Assembly: GCA_937775265.1 (NCBI GenBank) | Contig: CALKBV010000002.1 | Location: 306,538 to 370,537 of the forward strand | Direction of reading: 5' to 3' | From: an uncultured Pseudomonadales bacterium | Lineage (GTDB): Bacteria; Pseudomonadota; Gammaproteobacteria; Pseudomonadales; Azotimanducaceae | Length of the DNA stretch: 64,000 nucleotides | Shown here: positions 18,526-28,184 of the stretch, in pieces | Numbering within the stretch: position 1 is the first letter of the stretch | How the letters are laid out: each line of letters opens with the position of its first letter | The notes under the pieces: model-generated | The model's input: the letters and a program-made list of their open reading frames with translations, nothing else | What the model was told of the DNA's origin: nothing | Databases searched by the model: none | Translations under genes and position numbers: made by a program

Positions 18526-18568
18526 GTAATAAATTGTCCGGGTAATAAATTGCTCAGGTAATAAATTG
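18526..18568. repeat. 16-bp tandem repeat copying the 3' end of pgpA
   Basis: GTAATAAATTG occurs at 18526, 18542 and 18558, an exact 16-base period with variable 5-base spacers. The copy at 18558 contains the last codons of pgpA (QFIT on the minus strand), and the other two lie after its stop. The pattern mirrors the repeat at the end of the dehydrogenase gene at 8010. Confidence 0.88.
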
Positions 18569-19039
18569 CTGCAAGCCAAAGTTTAGTATCTGCACAGCAA
18601 CCAGGGCATAAAACCCTGCAAAGACATCATCCAGCATAATGCCAAGCCCACCCGCTAGTTTTTCATCGGCGACACGAACCGGCCAGGGCTTCCAGATATC
18701 GAACAAACGAAACAACAGAAAAGCGGGAAGTAACCAGATTTCGGATGGTAACCACAGGAGCGTAATCCACATACCAACGAATTCATCCCAGACGATACCG
18801 CCGGGGTCTTTGACTTGCATGTGTTTGGCGACGCGATCGGAAACCCAGACACCCAGAACGAAACCGATAACGATTATAATCACCTGCACAGGGAACGGCG
18901 CGTAAAGTGCGGGTATGAAGAGGAGAAGCCCCAGAGCAGAACCTGCGGTACCCGGTGCGACAGGTGCGAGCCCACTTCCCAACCCAAAGGCGAGGAAGTA
19001 ATCCAGTCTTGTAAAAACGATTTTCCAATCGTCAGGCAT
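18554..19039 (-). CDS. pgpA: Phosphatidylglycerophosphatase A
   Basis: PgpA removes phosphate from phosphatidylglycerophosphate to make phosphatidylglycerol in the inner membrane. The 161-residue protein shows GSGLAPVAPGTAGS, the metal/phosphate motif VWDEFVGMW and GIMLDDVFAG, with three or four hydrophobic helices. It is the last gene of the nrdR-ribD-ribH-nusB-thiL-pgpA run, 15 bp after thiL. Its 3' end is part of a 16-bp tandem repeat. Confidence 0.95.
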   Translation of the reverse strand: MPDDWKIVFTRLDYFLAFGLGSGLAPVAPGTAGSALGLLLFIPALYAPFPVQVIIIVIGFVLGVWVSDRVAKHMQVKDPGGIVWDEFVGMWITLLWLPSEIWLLPAFLLFRLFDIWKPWPVRVADEKLAGGLGIMLDDVFAGFYALVAVQILNFGLQQFIT

Positions 19040-19054
19040 TGTTAATCACTCTCT

Positions 19055-20014
19055 TTAAAAGTGCTCGTAACCGGCGTCACCAAAGTCCATGAGTTCACCT
19101 TCGCTATCCCTGATGACTATTTCGCCACCGTCAGTCACCACACCAATTCGCGTCATGGGCACGTCAATCGAGTCTGATACTGCTTTAATTTCACCAGAAT
19201 CTGCCGGGTCTGCTGTGAAACATAGCTCATAGTCATCCCCGGAGAAAAGCGCCATATTTATTGCAATATCCTCACCCGCACTCTTTACCAGTTCTTTCGA
19301 TAATGGAAGCTGCCAAGCTGCGATCTCAGCGCCCAATGAATCTGTCTCCGCGAGATGGCCAATCTCTGCGACCAGACCATCGGATATATCAATCAGTGAA
19401 TTCGCGAGACCTCGCAGTCGTCTTCCCGCTGCTATCCTCGCAACGGGAAACTGGTACCGACTTACAAGATACCCATCTGCCTCCCCCTTTCGAGAAAGCG
19501 CAAGCCCCTGGGCTGCATCACCGAGCGTACCGGTAACATAGATATCATCACCGACCGACGCCCCGCTTCTTTTGATGGCACTGCCTGCCTGCACGGTCCC
19601 CATAATCGTCACGGTTAAACTGAGCGGGCCTTTTGATAAGTTACCACCGACCAGCGGCACCTGATATTGCTCGATAATTTCTGCCAGGGTTGTTGAAAAC
19701 TCTTCTAGCCAGTCTTCCCTGGCTTCGGGAAATGTCATCGCAAGTAAAAAAGCATAAGGAGTTGCCCCCATTGCAGCCAAGTCACTCAGGTTCGCCGCCA
19801 TGGTTCTGGAAGCTACGACCTTTGCCCGCGAATTCGGCAGGAAATGAACACCTTCAAGCAGCGTGTCAGTCGAAACACACAGCTCCATATCATCAGGGAC
19901 CCGAAGAACTGCGCAGTCGTCCCCTGGACCGATAATGACCGTGTTTTCGTGTTGTGACAGATTAGATATCGACTTGAAATAACGCTCGATGATCGAAAAT
20001 TCCCGTGTACTCAT
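19055..20014 (-). CDS. thiL: Thiamine-monophosphate kinase
   Basis: ThiL phosphorylates thiamine monophosphate to the TPP cofactor. The 319-residue PurM-like protein has GPGDDCAV, STDTLLEGVHF, DLAAMGATP and DISDGLVAEIGH motifs. At the metal-binding loop it reads VGGNLSKG, where many homologues have VGGDTTRG. This Asp-to-Asn change is seen in some members and is worth noting, but is not proof of inactivity. It sits 2 bp downstream of nusB, as in many proteobacteria. Enzymes in the window that need TPP include Dxs and the acetolactate-synthase-like protein. Confidence 0.95.
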   Translation of the reverse strand: MSTREFSIIERYFKSISNLSQHENTVIIGPGDDCAVLRVPDDMELCVSTDTLLEGVHFLPNSRAKVVASRTMAANLSDLAAMGATPYAFLLAMTFPEAREDWLEEFSTTLAEIIEQYQVPLVGGNLSKGPLSLTVTIMGTVQAGSAIKRSGASVGDDIYVTGTLGDAAQGLALSRKGEADGYLVSRYQFPVARIAAGRRLRGLANSLIDISDGLVAEIGHLAETDSLGAEIAAWQLPLSKELVKSAGEDIAINMALFSGDDYELCFTADPADSGEIKAVSDSIDVPMTRIGVVTDGGEIVIRDSEGELMDFGDAGYEHF

Positions 20015-20016
20015 CG

Positions 20017-20439
20017 CTACTCAGCCTGTCTTAGCTCTTTCGCGAGGGAATCCAGGATCGAATTAACGTATTTATAGCTATCAGTCCCGCCAAACGACTT
20101 AGCCAGCTCAACACCTTCGTTAATAACAACGCGATAGGGAACATCAATCCTCGAGCAAAGCTCAAAAACCCCCATCATCAAAATACCTTTCTCAATAGGG
20201 TCAAGTTCATCGAGGGACCGGTCCGCCTTAGCCGCAATCAGCCCCTCCAGCTTTTGTTGGTCGTTCGCTATACCTCGAAGTACGTCTCTGAAATACTCAA
20301 CGTCGGCGCGCTTCATGTTGTTTTCTTTCGTGAAAGAGTCAATCACCAGCGCAAATTCAGTGCCGGTCAATTGAGCCTGATAAAGTGCCTGCACAAGGAA
20401 CTGTCTTGATCTGCTTCTCGCAGCTGCGCTGGGTTTCAT
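20017..20439 (-). CDS. nusB: Transcription antitermination factor NusB
   Basis: The 140-residue all-helical protein starts [18 protein letters not shown] and contains the conserved [15 protein letters not shown] and [14 protein letters not shown] segments. NusB pairs with S10 (NusE) and binds boxA RNA to prevent early termination in rRNA operons. It overlaps ribH by 4 bp and is followed by thiL after 2 bp, so translational coupling is likely. Confidence 0.96.
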   Translation of the reverse strand: MKPSAAARSRSRQFLVQALYQAQLTGTEFALVIDSFTKENNMKRADVEYFRDVLRGIANDQQKLEGLIAAKADRSLDELDPIEKGILMMGVFELCSRIDVPYRVVINEGVELAKSFGGTDSYKYVNSILDSLAKELRQAE

Positions 20440-20903
20440 CCAATGTTGCGCAGCAGACTAACCATCTCCAGCGCGGTCATAGCAACATCCGCACCTTTGT
20501 TGCCTGCCTTGGTCCCGGACCTCTCAACCGCCTGCTCAATGGTATCCGTCGTGAGCACACCAAAAGCAATCGGGATGTCGTGATCCAGGGAGACCCGGGC
20601 CAACCCGCTTGAACATTCGCCAGCGACAAAGTCGAAATGAGGTGTACCCCCTCGAATCACTGCACCCAGAGCTATTATTGCGTCAGTACCGCCCTTGGCC
20701 GCAACCCTCTGAGCTGCCAGTGGCATCTCATACGCACCAGGCACCCTCACCACAGTAATATTAGCTTCTGGCACACCCTGCCTTCGAAGCGTATCAATCG
20801 CCCCTGCACATAGATTATCTACGATTGCACTGTTGAAGCGTCCAACCACTAGTGTGAATTTGGCGGTGTTCGCGGAAAAATCACCTTCGATGACTTTTGT
20901 CAT
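20436..20903 (-). CDS. ribH: 6,7-dimethyl-8-ribityllumazine synthase
   Basis: RibH condenses 5-amino-6-ribitylamino-uracil with dihydroxybutanone phosphate to form lumazine, the penultimate riboflavin intermediate. The 155-residue protein has the [10 protein letters not shown] start, [28 protein letters not shown] with the catalytic His, and [16 protein letters not shown]. It is probably an icosahedral or pentameric cytoplasmic enzyme. In many relatives ribE and ribBA lie between ribD and ribH; here only 18 bp separates them. Confidence 0.97.
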   Translation of the reverse strand: MTKVIEGDFSANTAKFTLVVGRFNSAIVDNLCAGAIDTLRRQGVPEANITVVRVPGAYEMPLAAQRVAAKGGTDAIIALGAVIRGGTPHFDFVAGECSSGLARVSLDHDIPIAFGVLTTDTIEQAVERSGTKAGNKGADVAMTALEMVSLLRNIG

Positions 20904-20921
20904 TTTTTTGTTCCTGAAAAG

Positions 20922-22013
20922 TTAATTCACGGTTGCGGTGACTTTGATATCAGGGCCGATGACCCGGATATCTCCTATGCTCAGCTCCGCAAGGTCGGAC
21001 ATTCTACCAACTTCTGCAAGGTTCAGTAACGACCTTCCCGAATTACCGATTAGACGTGGCGCGACATAAATAACAATCTCATCTGCCAGCCGCTGATTTA
21101 TCAGGGAGCCTGCCAGCGTAGGACCGCACTCAAAGAGCACCTCACTGTGTTCTCTTGCTGCCAACTCTTTCAGCAGAGCCTTAATATCAACCCTGTTTTC
21201 CCGTGCTGAAATCCGTAAAACTTCAACGGGCAAATGCGCGTCCTTGTCACTCGTTGTTACCACCACCGTGGACGGTACCGACATCAACTGAACCGTTTCG
21301 GGGACACGCAGACCGGAATCCAGGATATAGACAGGCCGTGCAACGCCTGCGCACAGTTGCGCATGTTCAACCTTCAATTCTTCACTTCGAACAGAGAGTC
21401 TGGGGTCATCATCGATCACGGTTTGTACACCCGTCACAATTGCCGCGCTGCTGGCACGGAGCTTTTGCACATCCGCACGGGATTCGGGGGAAGTAATCCA
21501 CCTGCTTTCCCCGTTTGAAAGCGCTGTCTTGCCATCTAGCGTCATCGCAAGTTTAAGCCGCACAAATGGTCTCTGTTTTGTATGTCGACTCACATGGCCT
21601 TCAACGAGGCCCTGAGCAGCTTCCAGCATAAAAGGAGTAACAACCTCAATCCCCGCTTCCTTGAGTATCTGAACCCCCTTTCCCGCGTTTCGCACATCTG
21701 GGTCCAGCATTGCCACCACAACTTTACTGACGCCGGCATCAATCAACGCTCGCGCACATGAAGGTGTTCTACCATGAAAGCTACACGGTTCTAGTGTGAC
21801 ATAGGCAATCGACCCTCGGGCATCGGTTCCCGCATCAGCCAGTGCATTCGCTTCCGCATGGCCCTGGCCGGCTAACAAATGAAAACCTTCGCCGACGACA
21901 TTTCCCTGCCGCACAAGTACACACCCGACGCATGGGTTTGGATGAGCCGAGTACCTCCCGTTTTCGGCCAGCCTTAGCGCTCTTACCATAAAACCTTGGT
22001 CTTCCACGGACAT
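20922..22013 (-). CDS. ribD: Bifunctional diaminohydroxyphosphoribosylaminopyrimidine deaminase/reductase
   Basis: RibD performs the second and third steps of riboflavin synthesis. The N-terminal deaminase domain has the zinc motif HAEANALADAG and PCSFHGRTPSCARALIDAG. The C-terminal NADPH-dependent reductase domain starts near residue 145 (RPFVRLKLAMTLDGKTA). The length of 363 is normal. Its ATG overlaps the nrdR stop by one base, so the two are co-translated. Confidence 0.97.
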   Translation of the reverse strand: MSVEDQGFMVRALRLAENGRYSAHPNPCVGCVLVRQGNVVGEGFHLLAGQGHAEANALADAGTDARGSIAYVTLEPCSFHGRTPSCARALIDAGVSKVVVAMLDPDVRNAGKGVQILKEAGIEVVTPFMLEAAQGLVEGHVSRHTKQRPFVRLKLAMTLDGKTALSNGESRWITSPESRADVQKLRASSAAIVTGVQTVIDDDPRLSVRSEELKVEHAQLCAGVARPVYILDSGLRVPETVQLMSVPSTVVVTTSDKDAHLPVEVLRISARENRVDIKALLKELAAREHSEVLFECGPTLAGSLINQRLADEIVIYVAPRLIGNSGRSLLNLAEVGRMSDLAELSIGDIRVIGPDIKVTATVN

Positions 22014-22495
22014 TAACTTTCCTTTTCAGCCTTATGTTTGTCCATGGCCTCAATCTCGCGCCTGAACTCATTCACATCCTGAAAACTTCGATAGACAGAG
22101 GCAAAGCGCACGTAAGCTACGTCATCGAGTTCGCGTAGCTCGTCCATTACCAGTTCCCCCACTGCCCTGGTGCCAACTTCACGCTCGCCGGTTTCCCGAA
22201 GCCTGTGTTTGATTCTGTCGAGGGTCGCGTCGATTCTTTCGAGATCAACGGGCCTTTTCTCCAGCGCTCTAAGGAGCCCACTTCGCAGTTTTTCTTCGTC
22301 GAATGGCTGCCTGGAACCGTTGTTCTTGATCACCCTGGGAAGCACCAGCTCAGCCGTTTCAAAGGTCGTATATCGTTCCCCACAACTCAGGCACTCACGA
22401 CGACGACGAACCTGGTTTCCGTCTCCCACCAAACGGGAATCAATAACCTTCGTTTCACTATCCGAACAAAATGGGCAATACACGGTCACTTCCAA
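22013..22495 (-). CDS. nrdR: Transcriptional repressor NrdR
   Basis: NrdR is a nucleotide-sensing zinc-ribbon/ATP-cone repressor of ribonucleotide reductase genes. The 160-residue protein shows the ribbon CPFC...[12 protein letters not shown] and an ATP-cone from about residue 46 ([16 protein letters not shown]). It is the first gene of the run toward pgpA and is divergent from ettA with about 100 bp between them. I found no clear paired NrdR box in that space. Confidence 0.96.
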   Translation of the reverse strand: MEVTVYCPFCSDSETKVIDSRLVGDGNQVRRRRECLSCGERYTTFETAELVLPRVIKNNGSRQPFDEEKLRSGLLRALEKRPVDLERIDATLDRIKHRLRETGEREVGTRAVGELVMDELRELDDVAYVRFASVYRSFQDVNEFRREIEAMDKHKAEKES

Positions 22496-22598
22496 CGAAC
22501 AAAGCCGATATTCTACTCCATTTTGATCGCGAGCCAGATTTACCCTTCACCAACGTGAGGCATGCAGTAGAATATCGTTTTCATCTTTGAGAACTAAC

Positions 22599-24269
22599 AT
22601 GGCCCAGTATGTATACACCATGTCCCAGGTCGGCAAAGTTGTGCCACCTAACAGGACTATCCTCAAGGATATTTCGCTATCGTTTTTCCCCGGAGCCAAG
22701 ATCGGGGTACTCGGGTTAAACGGTGCAGGTAAATCAACATTGCTTCGAATCATGGCTGGCATCGATACGGAGTATCTCGGCGAAGCTCGTCCGCAAGCGA
22801 ATCTGAATGTTGGTTATCTGCCCCAGGAACCCGCACTAGATAACAGCAAAGACGTACGCGGAAATGTCGAAGACGGACTGGGAGAGATCAATGAACTGCT
22901 GAAAGAGTTCAACGCCATCAGTGACAGGTTTGCTGAACCCATGTCCGAAGACGAGATGACTCAATTACTGGATAAACAGGGAGACCTGCAATTAAAAATT
23001 GATTCGTCGGATGGCTGGAACCTTGAACGCAAGATGGACATCGCGAGCGATGCGCTTCGTTTGCCACCCTGGGATGCGGAAGTTGAACACCTATCCGGCG
23101 GCGAGAAAAGGCGCGTCGCTTTATGCAGATTGTTGATGTCAAACCCGGACATGTTGCTGCTTGATGAGCCTACAAACCACCTTGACGCAGAGAGTGTCGC
23201 CTGGCTGGAGCGTTACCTGAAAGAGTTCCCTGGCACCGTCGTTGCGATTACACACGATCGATACTTTCTTGATAATGCAGCAGGCTGGATTTTGGAACTG
23301 GATAGAGGCTATGGCATTCCCTACGAGGGCAACTACAGCGATTGGCTTAGTGCAAAGGACAAACGGTTACAGGTAGATGCAAGCAAAGAAGTAGCCCGGC
23401 AAAAATCTATCAGAGCAGAACTGGAGTGGGTGCGCACTCAACCAAAGGCAAGGCAGGCAAAAAGCAAGGCTAGGCTTGCACGTTTTGAGGAACTGAATTC
23501 ACAGGACTTCCAGGCTCGTAACGAAACACAGGAGCTCTATATACCACCTGGACCAAGGCTGGGGGACACCGTGCTTGAGGTCTCTGACATCAGCAAAAAG
23601 TTTGGCGAGACAGTGCTGATCGACCATCTGAGCTTTACCGTACCAAGAGGAGCCATCATAGGAATTGTCGGCGGCAATGGCGCGGGTAAATCAACGCTTT
23701 TCAGGATGATTGCTGGAACGCAACAACCCGATTCAGGCGCGGTGAAAGTAGGAGAAACCGTTACCCTGGGATATGTCGATCAATCCCGAGATAGCCTGGA
23801 AGGAGATAAAACCGTCTGGCAGGAAATTTCCGAGGGCAATGAGATTATCAAGATAGGTAAGTATGAAACCCAGTCACGGGGTTATGTCAGCCGATTCAAC
23901 TTCAAGGGCTCTGATCAGCAAAAATTTGTGAAAGACCTCTCCGGTGGTGAACGAAATCGAGTACATCTGGCGAAGCTATTGAAGACTGGCGCCAACCTGC
24001 TGCTGCTGGACGAACCAACCAATGACCTGGATGTAGAGACGCTCAGGGCTCTTGAAGGTGCAATCGAAACTTTCCCGGGCAGCATGATGATTATCTCCCA
24101 CGATCGCTGGTTCCTGGACAGGCTGGCGACTCATATTCTTGCCTTCGAAGGGGATAGTCACGTGGAGTTCTTCCCTGGTAACTACAGTGAATACGAAGAA
24201 GACCGCCTGAAGCGTCTGGGAACCAAAGAGGTCGTTCCAACCAGGTTAAAGTACAAGAAACTGGCTTGA
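22599..24269 (+). CDS. ettA: Energy-dependent translational throttle protein EttA (ABC-F ATPase)
   Basis: EttA is a soluble ABC-F protein with two ATPase domains that binds the ribosomal E site and gates the first elongation cycles according to the ATP/ADP ratio. I start it at ATG 22599 because MAQYVYTMSQVGKVVPP matches the E. coli EttA N-terminus. The first Walker A is GLNGAGKST, with signature LSGGE and DEPTNHLD; the second is GGNGAGKST, with LSGGERNRVHLAKLL and DEPTNDLD. The P-site tRNA-interaction linker lies between them at about 240-310. Length 556 is standard. Confidence 0.95.
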   Translation: MAQYVYTMSQVGKVVPPNRTILKDISLSFFPGAKIGVLGLNGAGKSTLLRIMAGIDTEYLGEARPQANLNVGYLPQEPALDNSKDVRGNVEDGLGEINELLKEFNAISDRFAEPMSEDEMTQLLDKQGDLQLKIDSSDGWNLERKMDIASDALRLPPWDAEVEHLSGGEKRRVALCRLLMSNPDMLLLDEPTNHLDAESVAWLERYLKEFPGTVVAITHDRYFLDNAAGWILELDRGYGIPYEGNYSDWLSAKDKRLQVDASKEVARQKSIRAELEWVRTQPKARQAKSKARLARFEELNSQDFQARNETQELYIPPGPRLGDTVLEVSDISKKFGETVLIDHLSFTVPRGAIIGIVGGNGAGKSTLFRMIAGTQQPDSGAVKVGETVTLGYVDQSRDSLEGDKTVWQEISEGNEIIKIGKYETQSRGYVSRFNFKGSDQQKFVKDLSGGERNRVHLAKLLKTGANLLLLDEPTNDLDVETLRALEGAIETFPGSMMIISHDRWFLDRLATHILAFEGDSHVEFFPGNYSEYEEDRLKRLGTKEVVPTRLKYKKLA

Positions 24270-24324
24270 GAAATAGCCTGCTATCCGGAAGTTGCTGGGC
24301 CTGTAATCCGCGGGTTAATCGGGA

Positions 24325-25683
24325 TTAGAGCTCCTCTAGTGCGGCCAGCACATCGCCCAGCTTTCTCACAGGAATCACCTTCATGCCAGACACTTGCTGC
24401 CTGGGCTTGTTACCTTCCGGCACAATAGCAATCTTGAATCCATGTTTTGCTGCTTCACGTATTCTTTCCTGACCGTTCGGTACCGGTCTGATTTCACCGG
24501 AGAGCCCAACCTCACCAAAACATACCAGGTCCAAAGGTAGCGCCCTGTTTCTAAACGAAGAGACAACCGCAAGGATTAGCGCCAGATCACTACTGGTTTC
24601 ATCAATACGAATACCGCCGACAGCGTTGACGAATACATCCTGATCGCCAACCTGCAGCCCCCCATGCCGATGAAGAACGGCTAGCAGCATCGATAAACGG
24701 TTGTGCTCAAAACCTACTGCTACACGCCTCGGGTTCCCAAGCGCACTCGCATCAACCAGCGCCTGGGCCTCTAGCAGGAGTGGTCGCGTCCCTTCCCACA
24801 CAACCATGACAACGCTGCCTGGTGTGGCTTCCTCAGATTTCGACAGAAAAATAGCGGATGGGTTGGAGACTTCCTGCATCCCTTTATCTGTCATCGCAAA
24901 AACACCCAATTCGTTGACAGCGCCAAATCGATTCTTGGAACTTCTGAGCGTTCTAAAGCGGGAGTCGCCATCCCCTTCGAGCATTACAAAGGTGTCAATC
25001 ATATGCTCCAAAACGCGGGGACCGGCAAGAGAGCCTTCCTTGGTCACATGACCCACAAGGAACAAAACTGTACCAGTCTGTTTAGCTTGACGGATTAATA
25101 GGGCGGCAGATTCCCTGACCTGGGCAACACCGCCCGGTGACGATTCGTTAACCGAGGTATGCATGACCTGAATTGAGTCGACCACCACAAGCTCTGGCTT
25201 CATTTCGTTCCACTGCATGATGAGTCGCTCGCAGCTGGTTTCAGACATTACTTCAAGGCTTTCCATCGGCAAACCCAGCCTGCGCGCGCGCATCGCCACC
25301 TGGGACAGGCTTTCCTCACCTGTGACGTATAGCGCCTTTCGCTGTGCGGCCAACTGGCACATGACCTGGATGAGCAGCGTGCTCTTGCCTGCGCCAGGAT
25401 TACCACTAATCAGGATCACCGAGCCATGAACTAATCCTCCGCCCAGGACGCGGTCCAGTTCGCCGATTCCGGTCTGAATCCGGGGAAGTTCTTCTGCCGA
25501 AACATCAATGAGTTTCCTGGGTGGGTCCAGCTGACCGCTGAACCCACCGCGAGTTGGTGAACCACCGTCAATAGATAATCTGGACAGCGTATTCCATTCC
25601 TGGCAGTCATTGCACTGGCCCTGCCATTTCGCATGTTCACTACCGCAATCATTGCATACAAAAACAGTCTTCGATTTAGCCAC
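24325..25683 (-). CDS. radA: DNA repair protein RadA
   Basis: RadA is a RecA-like ATPase that promotes branch migration in recombination. It has an N-terminal zinc finger (CNDCGSEHAKWQGQCNDC), Walker A GNPGAGKST, the RadA-specific KNRFG motif (SSKNRFGAVNELG) and a C-terminal Lon-protease-like domain that keeps the fold but not the catalytic dyad. The start overlaps the end of alr by 8 bp. It converges with ettA over 55 bp, where TAATCC and GGATTA form a weak inverted repeat. Confidence 0.97.
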   Translation of the reverse strand: MAKSKTVFVCNDCGSEHAKWQGQCNDCQEWNTLSRLSIDGGSPTRGGFSGQLDPPRKLIDVSAEELPRIQTGIGELDRVLGGGLVHGSVILISGNPGAGKSTLLIQVMCQLAAQRKALYVTGEESLSQVAMRARRLGLPMESLEVMSETSCERLIMQWNEMKPELVVVDSIQVMHTSVNESSPGGVAQVRESAALLIRQAKQTGTVLFLVGHVTKEGSLAGPRVLEHMIDTFVMLEGDGDSRFRTLRSSKNRFGAVNELGVFAMTDKGMQEVSNPSAIFLSKSEEATPGSVVMVVWEGTRPLLLEAQALVDASALGNPRRVAVGFEHNRLSMLLAVLHRHGGLQVGDQDVFVNAVGGIRIDETSSDLALILAVVSSFRNRALPLDLVCFGEVGLSGEIRPVPNGQERIREAAKHGFKIAIVPEGNKPRQQVSGMKVIPVRKLGDVLAALEEL

Positions 25684-26776
25684 GACTATTACCCCGATGC
25701 TGTCGATTGACCCTTGCTGTTACGCCGCAAAGAAGAGTGTATGGAATGGTCCCGGCTTTCTCGGCGATCTCTTCAACAGGTAAATCGTCTCCCCATAGGA
25801 TAGCGCGGTCACCCACTTTTACCGAAGGGGCCTGCTTTGAATAAGAATCGTCCAGTTGGACACATATCATGTCCATAGAAACACGTCCCACCAGGGGATA
25901 TCGCACTCCATTGACAAGAACCGGTGCACCCTGGGCAATCTCCCGCGGATAACCATCTGCATAACCAACGGCGATCACTGCAATGGTTGAGTCTTTATCT
26001 GCCGTCCAAATACCTCCATAACCCACCGATTCTCCCTGCCGGATAGTCCGAACAGCAATCACCGGTGCACCAAACGACATCGCGGCATGCAGAGAAGGGA
26101 TGGGGGCAAGGTCATCAAAGGGCGATGCACCATAGAGCATAAGGCCCGGTCGTACCCAGTCTCCGGGAGGATTATGAAGCGCCAGAACACCGCCAGAATT
26201 GGCAATACTAAGAACTTCACTGCCTGGAACATCCAAGCTGTTCGCCAGAGATGTGATCCTGGCAATTTGATGGCCTGTCGTGGTCGATCTTTTGTCGCCG
26301 GTGTCGGCAAGGTGGGTCATCAAACCCAGCAGCCCCTGATGACCTAATTTTTGTAACACCGAAGGCGTTTCCTCTACAGAGAAACCGAGACGGCCCATGC
26401 CCGTGTCGACCTTAACCCATATGTGACGACGCGCACCTCGCGCGGCCAACAGTTCCAGTTGTTCCCAGTTGTGCAGCACCACCTGAAGCTCATAGATACT
26501 GGCGAGATTAAGTTCCTCCGGATCATTAACACCTTCCAGCAGGCATATTGGCTGGCCAATACCAGACTCACGCAGTTTGACTGCTTCACTTATCCGGGCA
26601 ACACCAAAAGCATCAGCTGCGTCCAACGCCTGCGCTACCAAACTAGCGCCATGACCATAAGCATCCGCCTTTACAACAGCCATCACTTTGCTGGTAGGCG
26701 CTCGTTGCTTTACCTGATCAAAATTGTGACGAATGGCATCAAGGTCAATGATTGCAGTGGCTTGTCTGTTACTCAT
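25676..26776 (-). CDS. alr: Alanine racemase
   Basis: Alr makes D-alanine for peptidoglycan with a PLP cofactor. The PLP lysine is in VMAVVKADAYGHG near residue 34, and the catalytic tyrosine is in SVGYGGIWTA near 250. The 366-residue length is normal for a fold-type III racemase. It follows dnaB after 8 bp on the same strand, as in Pseudomonas, and overlaps radA by 8 bp. Confidence 0.96.
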   Translation of the reverse strand: MSNRQATAIIDLDAIRHNFDQVKQRAPTSKVMAVVKADAYGHGASLVAQALDAADAFGVARISEAVKLRESGIGQPICLLEGVNDPEELNLASIYELQVVLHNWEQLELLAARGARRHIWVKVDTGMGRLGFSVEETPSVLQKLGHQGLLGLMTHLADTGDKRSTTTGHQIARITSLANSLDVPGSEVLSIANSGGVLALHNPPGDWVRPGLMLYGASPFDDLAPIPSLHAAMSFGAPVIAVRTIRQGESVGYGGIWTADKDSTIAVIAVGYADGYPREIAQGAPVLVNGVRYPLVGRVSMDMICVQLDDSYSKQAPSVKVGDRAILWGDDLPVEEIAEKAGTIPYTLLCGVTARVNRQHRGNSRG

Positions 26777-26784
26777 ATCTACAA

Positions 26785-28137
26785 CTAGTAATAATCGTCG
26801 TAACCAACGGCCAGGTCTTCGAACTTCGTATACTGCCCGACAAACGCCAGTTTCTTTCTGCCAATTGGACCGTTCCGCTGCTTCAGAATAATGATCTCCG
26901 CGATACCCTTCTCTGCATCCTCGTGATACACCTCGTCCCTGTATATCGCCATAATCACGTCAGCATCCTGCTCAATGGCGCCGGATTCACGAAGATCAGA
27001 CATGATAGGTCGTTTGTCAGGTCGCTGTTCCAGACTCCGGTTGAGCTGGGAGCCTGCAATCACCGGACAATCAAATTCCTTGGCTATACTTTTGAGCGAA
27101 CGCGAGATCTCGGATATTTCACCGGCCCTGTTTTCCGATGTACCAGACACCTGCATCAACTGTATGTAGTCCAGGAGGATCACGCCCAGTTTGCCGTGCT
27201 CCCTCGCCACCCGGCGGGCACGTGACCTGATCTCATTGGGCGAAAGTGCAGGAGTATCATCAATAAACAGCGGTTTATCATTCAACAAGGTGACAGCGGA
27301 GGTCAACCGTGGCCAGTCATCATCACCCAGCTGGCCTGTACGTATCTTGGTCTGGTCGATACGGCCAAGAGATGAGAGCATCCTGAGGACCAGCGAATCA
27401 GATGGCATTTCCATACTGAAAACAAGCACAGGACTTTCGCCAGAGATAACGGCGCTCTCTGCGATATTCATCATAAAGGCTGTCTTGCCCATCGATGGGC
27501 GGCCAGCGACGATGATCAGGTCTGCCGGTTGCAGACCGGAGGTCATCTCATCGATATCTCTGAAACCACTACTGATACCGGTTAGCGCGCCTTTGGTCTG
27601 GAACAACACATCGATGCGCTCAACGGCCCTGGTCAGTAGCGGTCGAACAGATTCAGGGCCACCATTGCTGGGGCGATCATCAGATATCTTGAAAACCTTG
27701 GATTCGGCTTCATCAATGAGCGTTGCGCTATTTCGGCCATCAGGATTGAAGCCGCTATCCGCGATTTCGTGGGCAACAGATATCAGGCTTCGGACCGTCG
27801 ACCTTTCCCGCACAATTTGCGCATAAGCGTGAATATTAGATGCTGTAGGGGTGCTACTAGCCAAGTCTGAAATGTACGCAAGGCCGCCAACGTTCTCTAG
27901 TTCGCCAATACCTTCCAGCGCTTCTGAGATTGTAATGATGTCGAGCGGATTATTTCGTTCGACCAGGTCCGCCATCACCCGATAGATGATCCGATGATCC
28001 GATCTATAGAAGTCTTCTGCTGCAAGAGAGCCTGAGATATTATCCCAGGCATTATCATCGAGCATCAGACCACCGAGCACTGATCGCTCAGCCTCGATGG
28101 AATGAGGAGGTACTTTTAGAGGGCTAAGGTCATCCAA
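26785..28137 (-). CDS. dnaB: Replicative DNA helicase DnaB
   Basis: The hexameric 5'-3' replicative helicase has an N-terminal DnaG-binding domain (PHSIEAERSVLGGLMLDD), a linker helix and a RecA-like C-terminal domain with Walker A GRPSMGKTA, Walker B ILLDYIQLM and the EISRSLKSIAKE segment. Length 450 is slightly below the E. coli protein. I see no intein. It lies in the ribosomal rpsF-rpsR-rplI neighbourhood, as in many gammaproteobacteria. Confidence 0.97.
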   Translation of the reverse strand: MDDLSPLKVPPHSIEAERSVLGGLMLDDNAWDNISGSLAAEDFYRSDHRIIYRVMADLVERNNPLDIITISEALEGIGELENVGGLAYISDLASSTPTASNIHAYAQIVRERSTVRSLISVAHEIADSGFNPDGRNSATLIDEAESKVFKISDDRPSNGGPESVRPLLTRAVERIDVLFQTKGALTGISSGFRDIDEMTSGLQPADLIIVAGRPSMGKTAFMMNIAESAVISGESPVLVFSMEMPSDSLVLRMLSSLGRIDQTKIRTGQLGDDDWPRLTSAVTLLNDKPLFIDDTPALSPNEIRSRARRVAREHGKLGVILLDYIQLMQVSGTSENRAGEISEISRSLKSIAKEFDCPVIAGSQLNRSLEQRPDKRPIMSDLRESGAIEQDADVIMAIYRDEVYHEDAEKGIAEIIILKQRNGPIGRKKLAFVGQYTKFEDLAVGYDDYY

Positions 28138-28184
28138 TCGACATCTCGAGACTTAACTGCAGCGGGAGAACAAGAGTAAATAAA

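Noticed and set aside
18346..18568. CRISPR-like array from the repeats near the protease and pgpA
   Set aside because: The repeats are directly adjacent with no unique spacers of 25-40 bp, and no cas genes are present.
24304..24328. TAATCC/GGATTA inverted repeat between ettA and radA as a terminator
   Set aside because: The stem is short with a mismatch and no T run on either strand.
27191..27826. 211-codon frame antisense to dnaB
   Set aside because: The dnaB motifs in the minus-strand frame are complete, and the antisense product is low-complexity Ser/Leu-rich.
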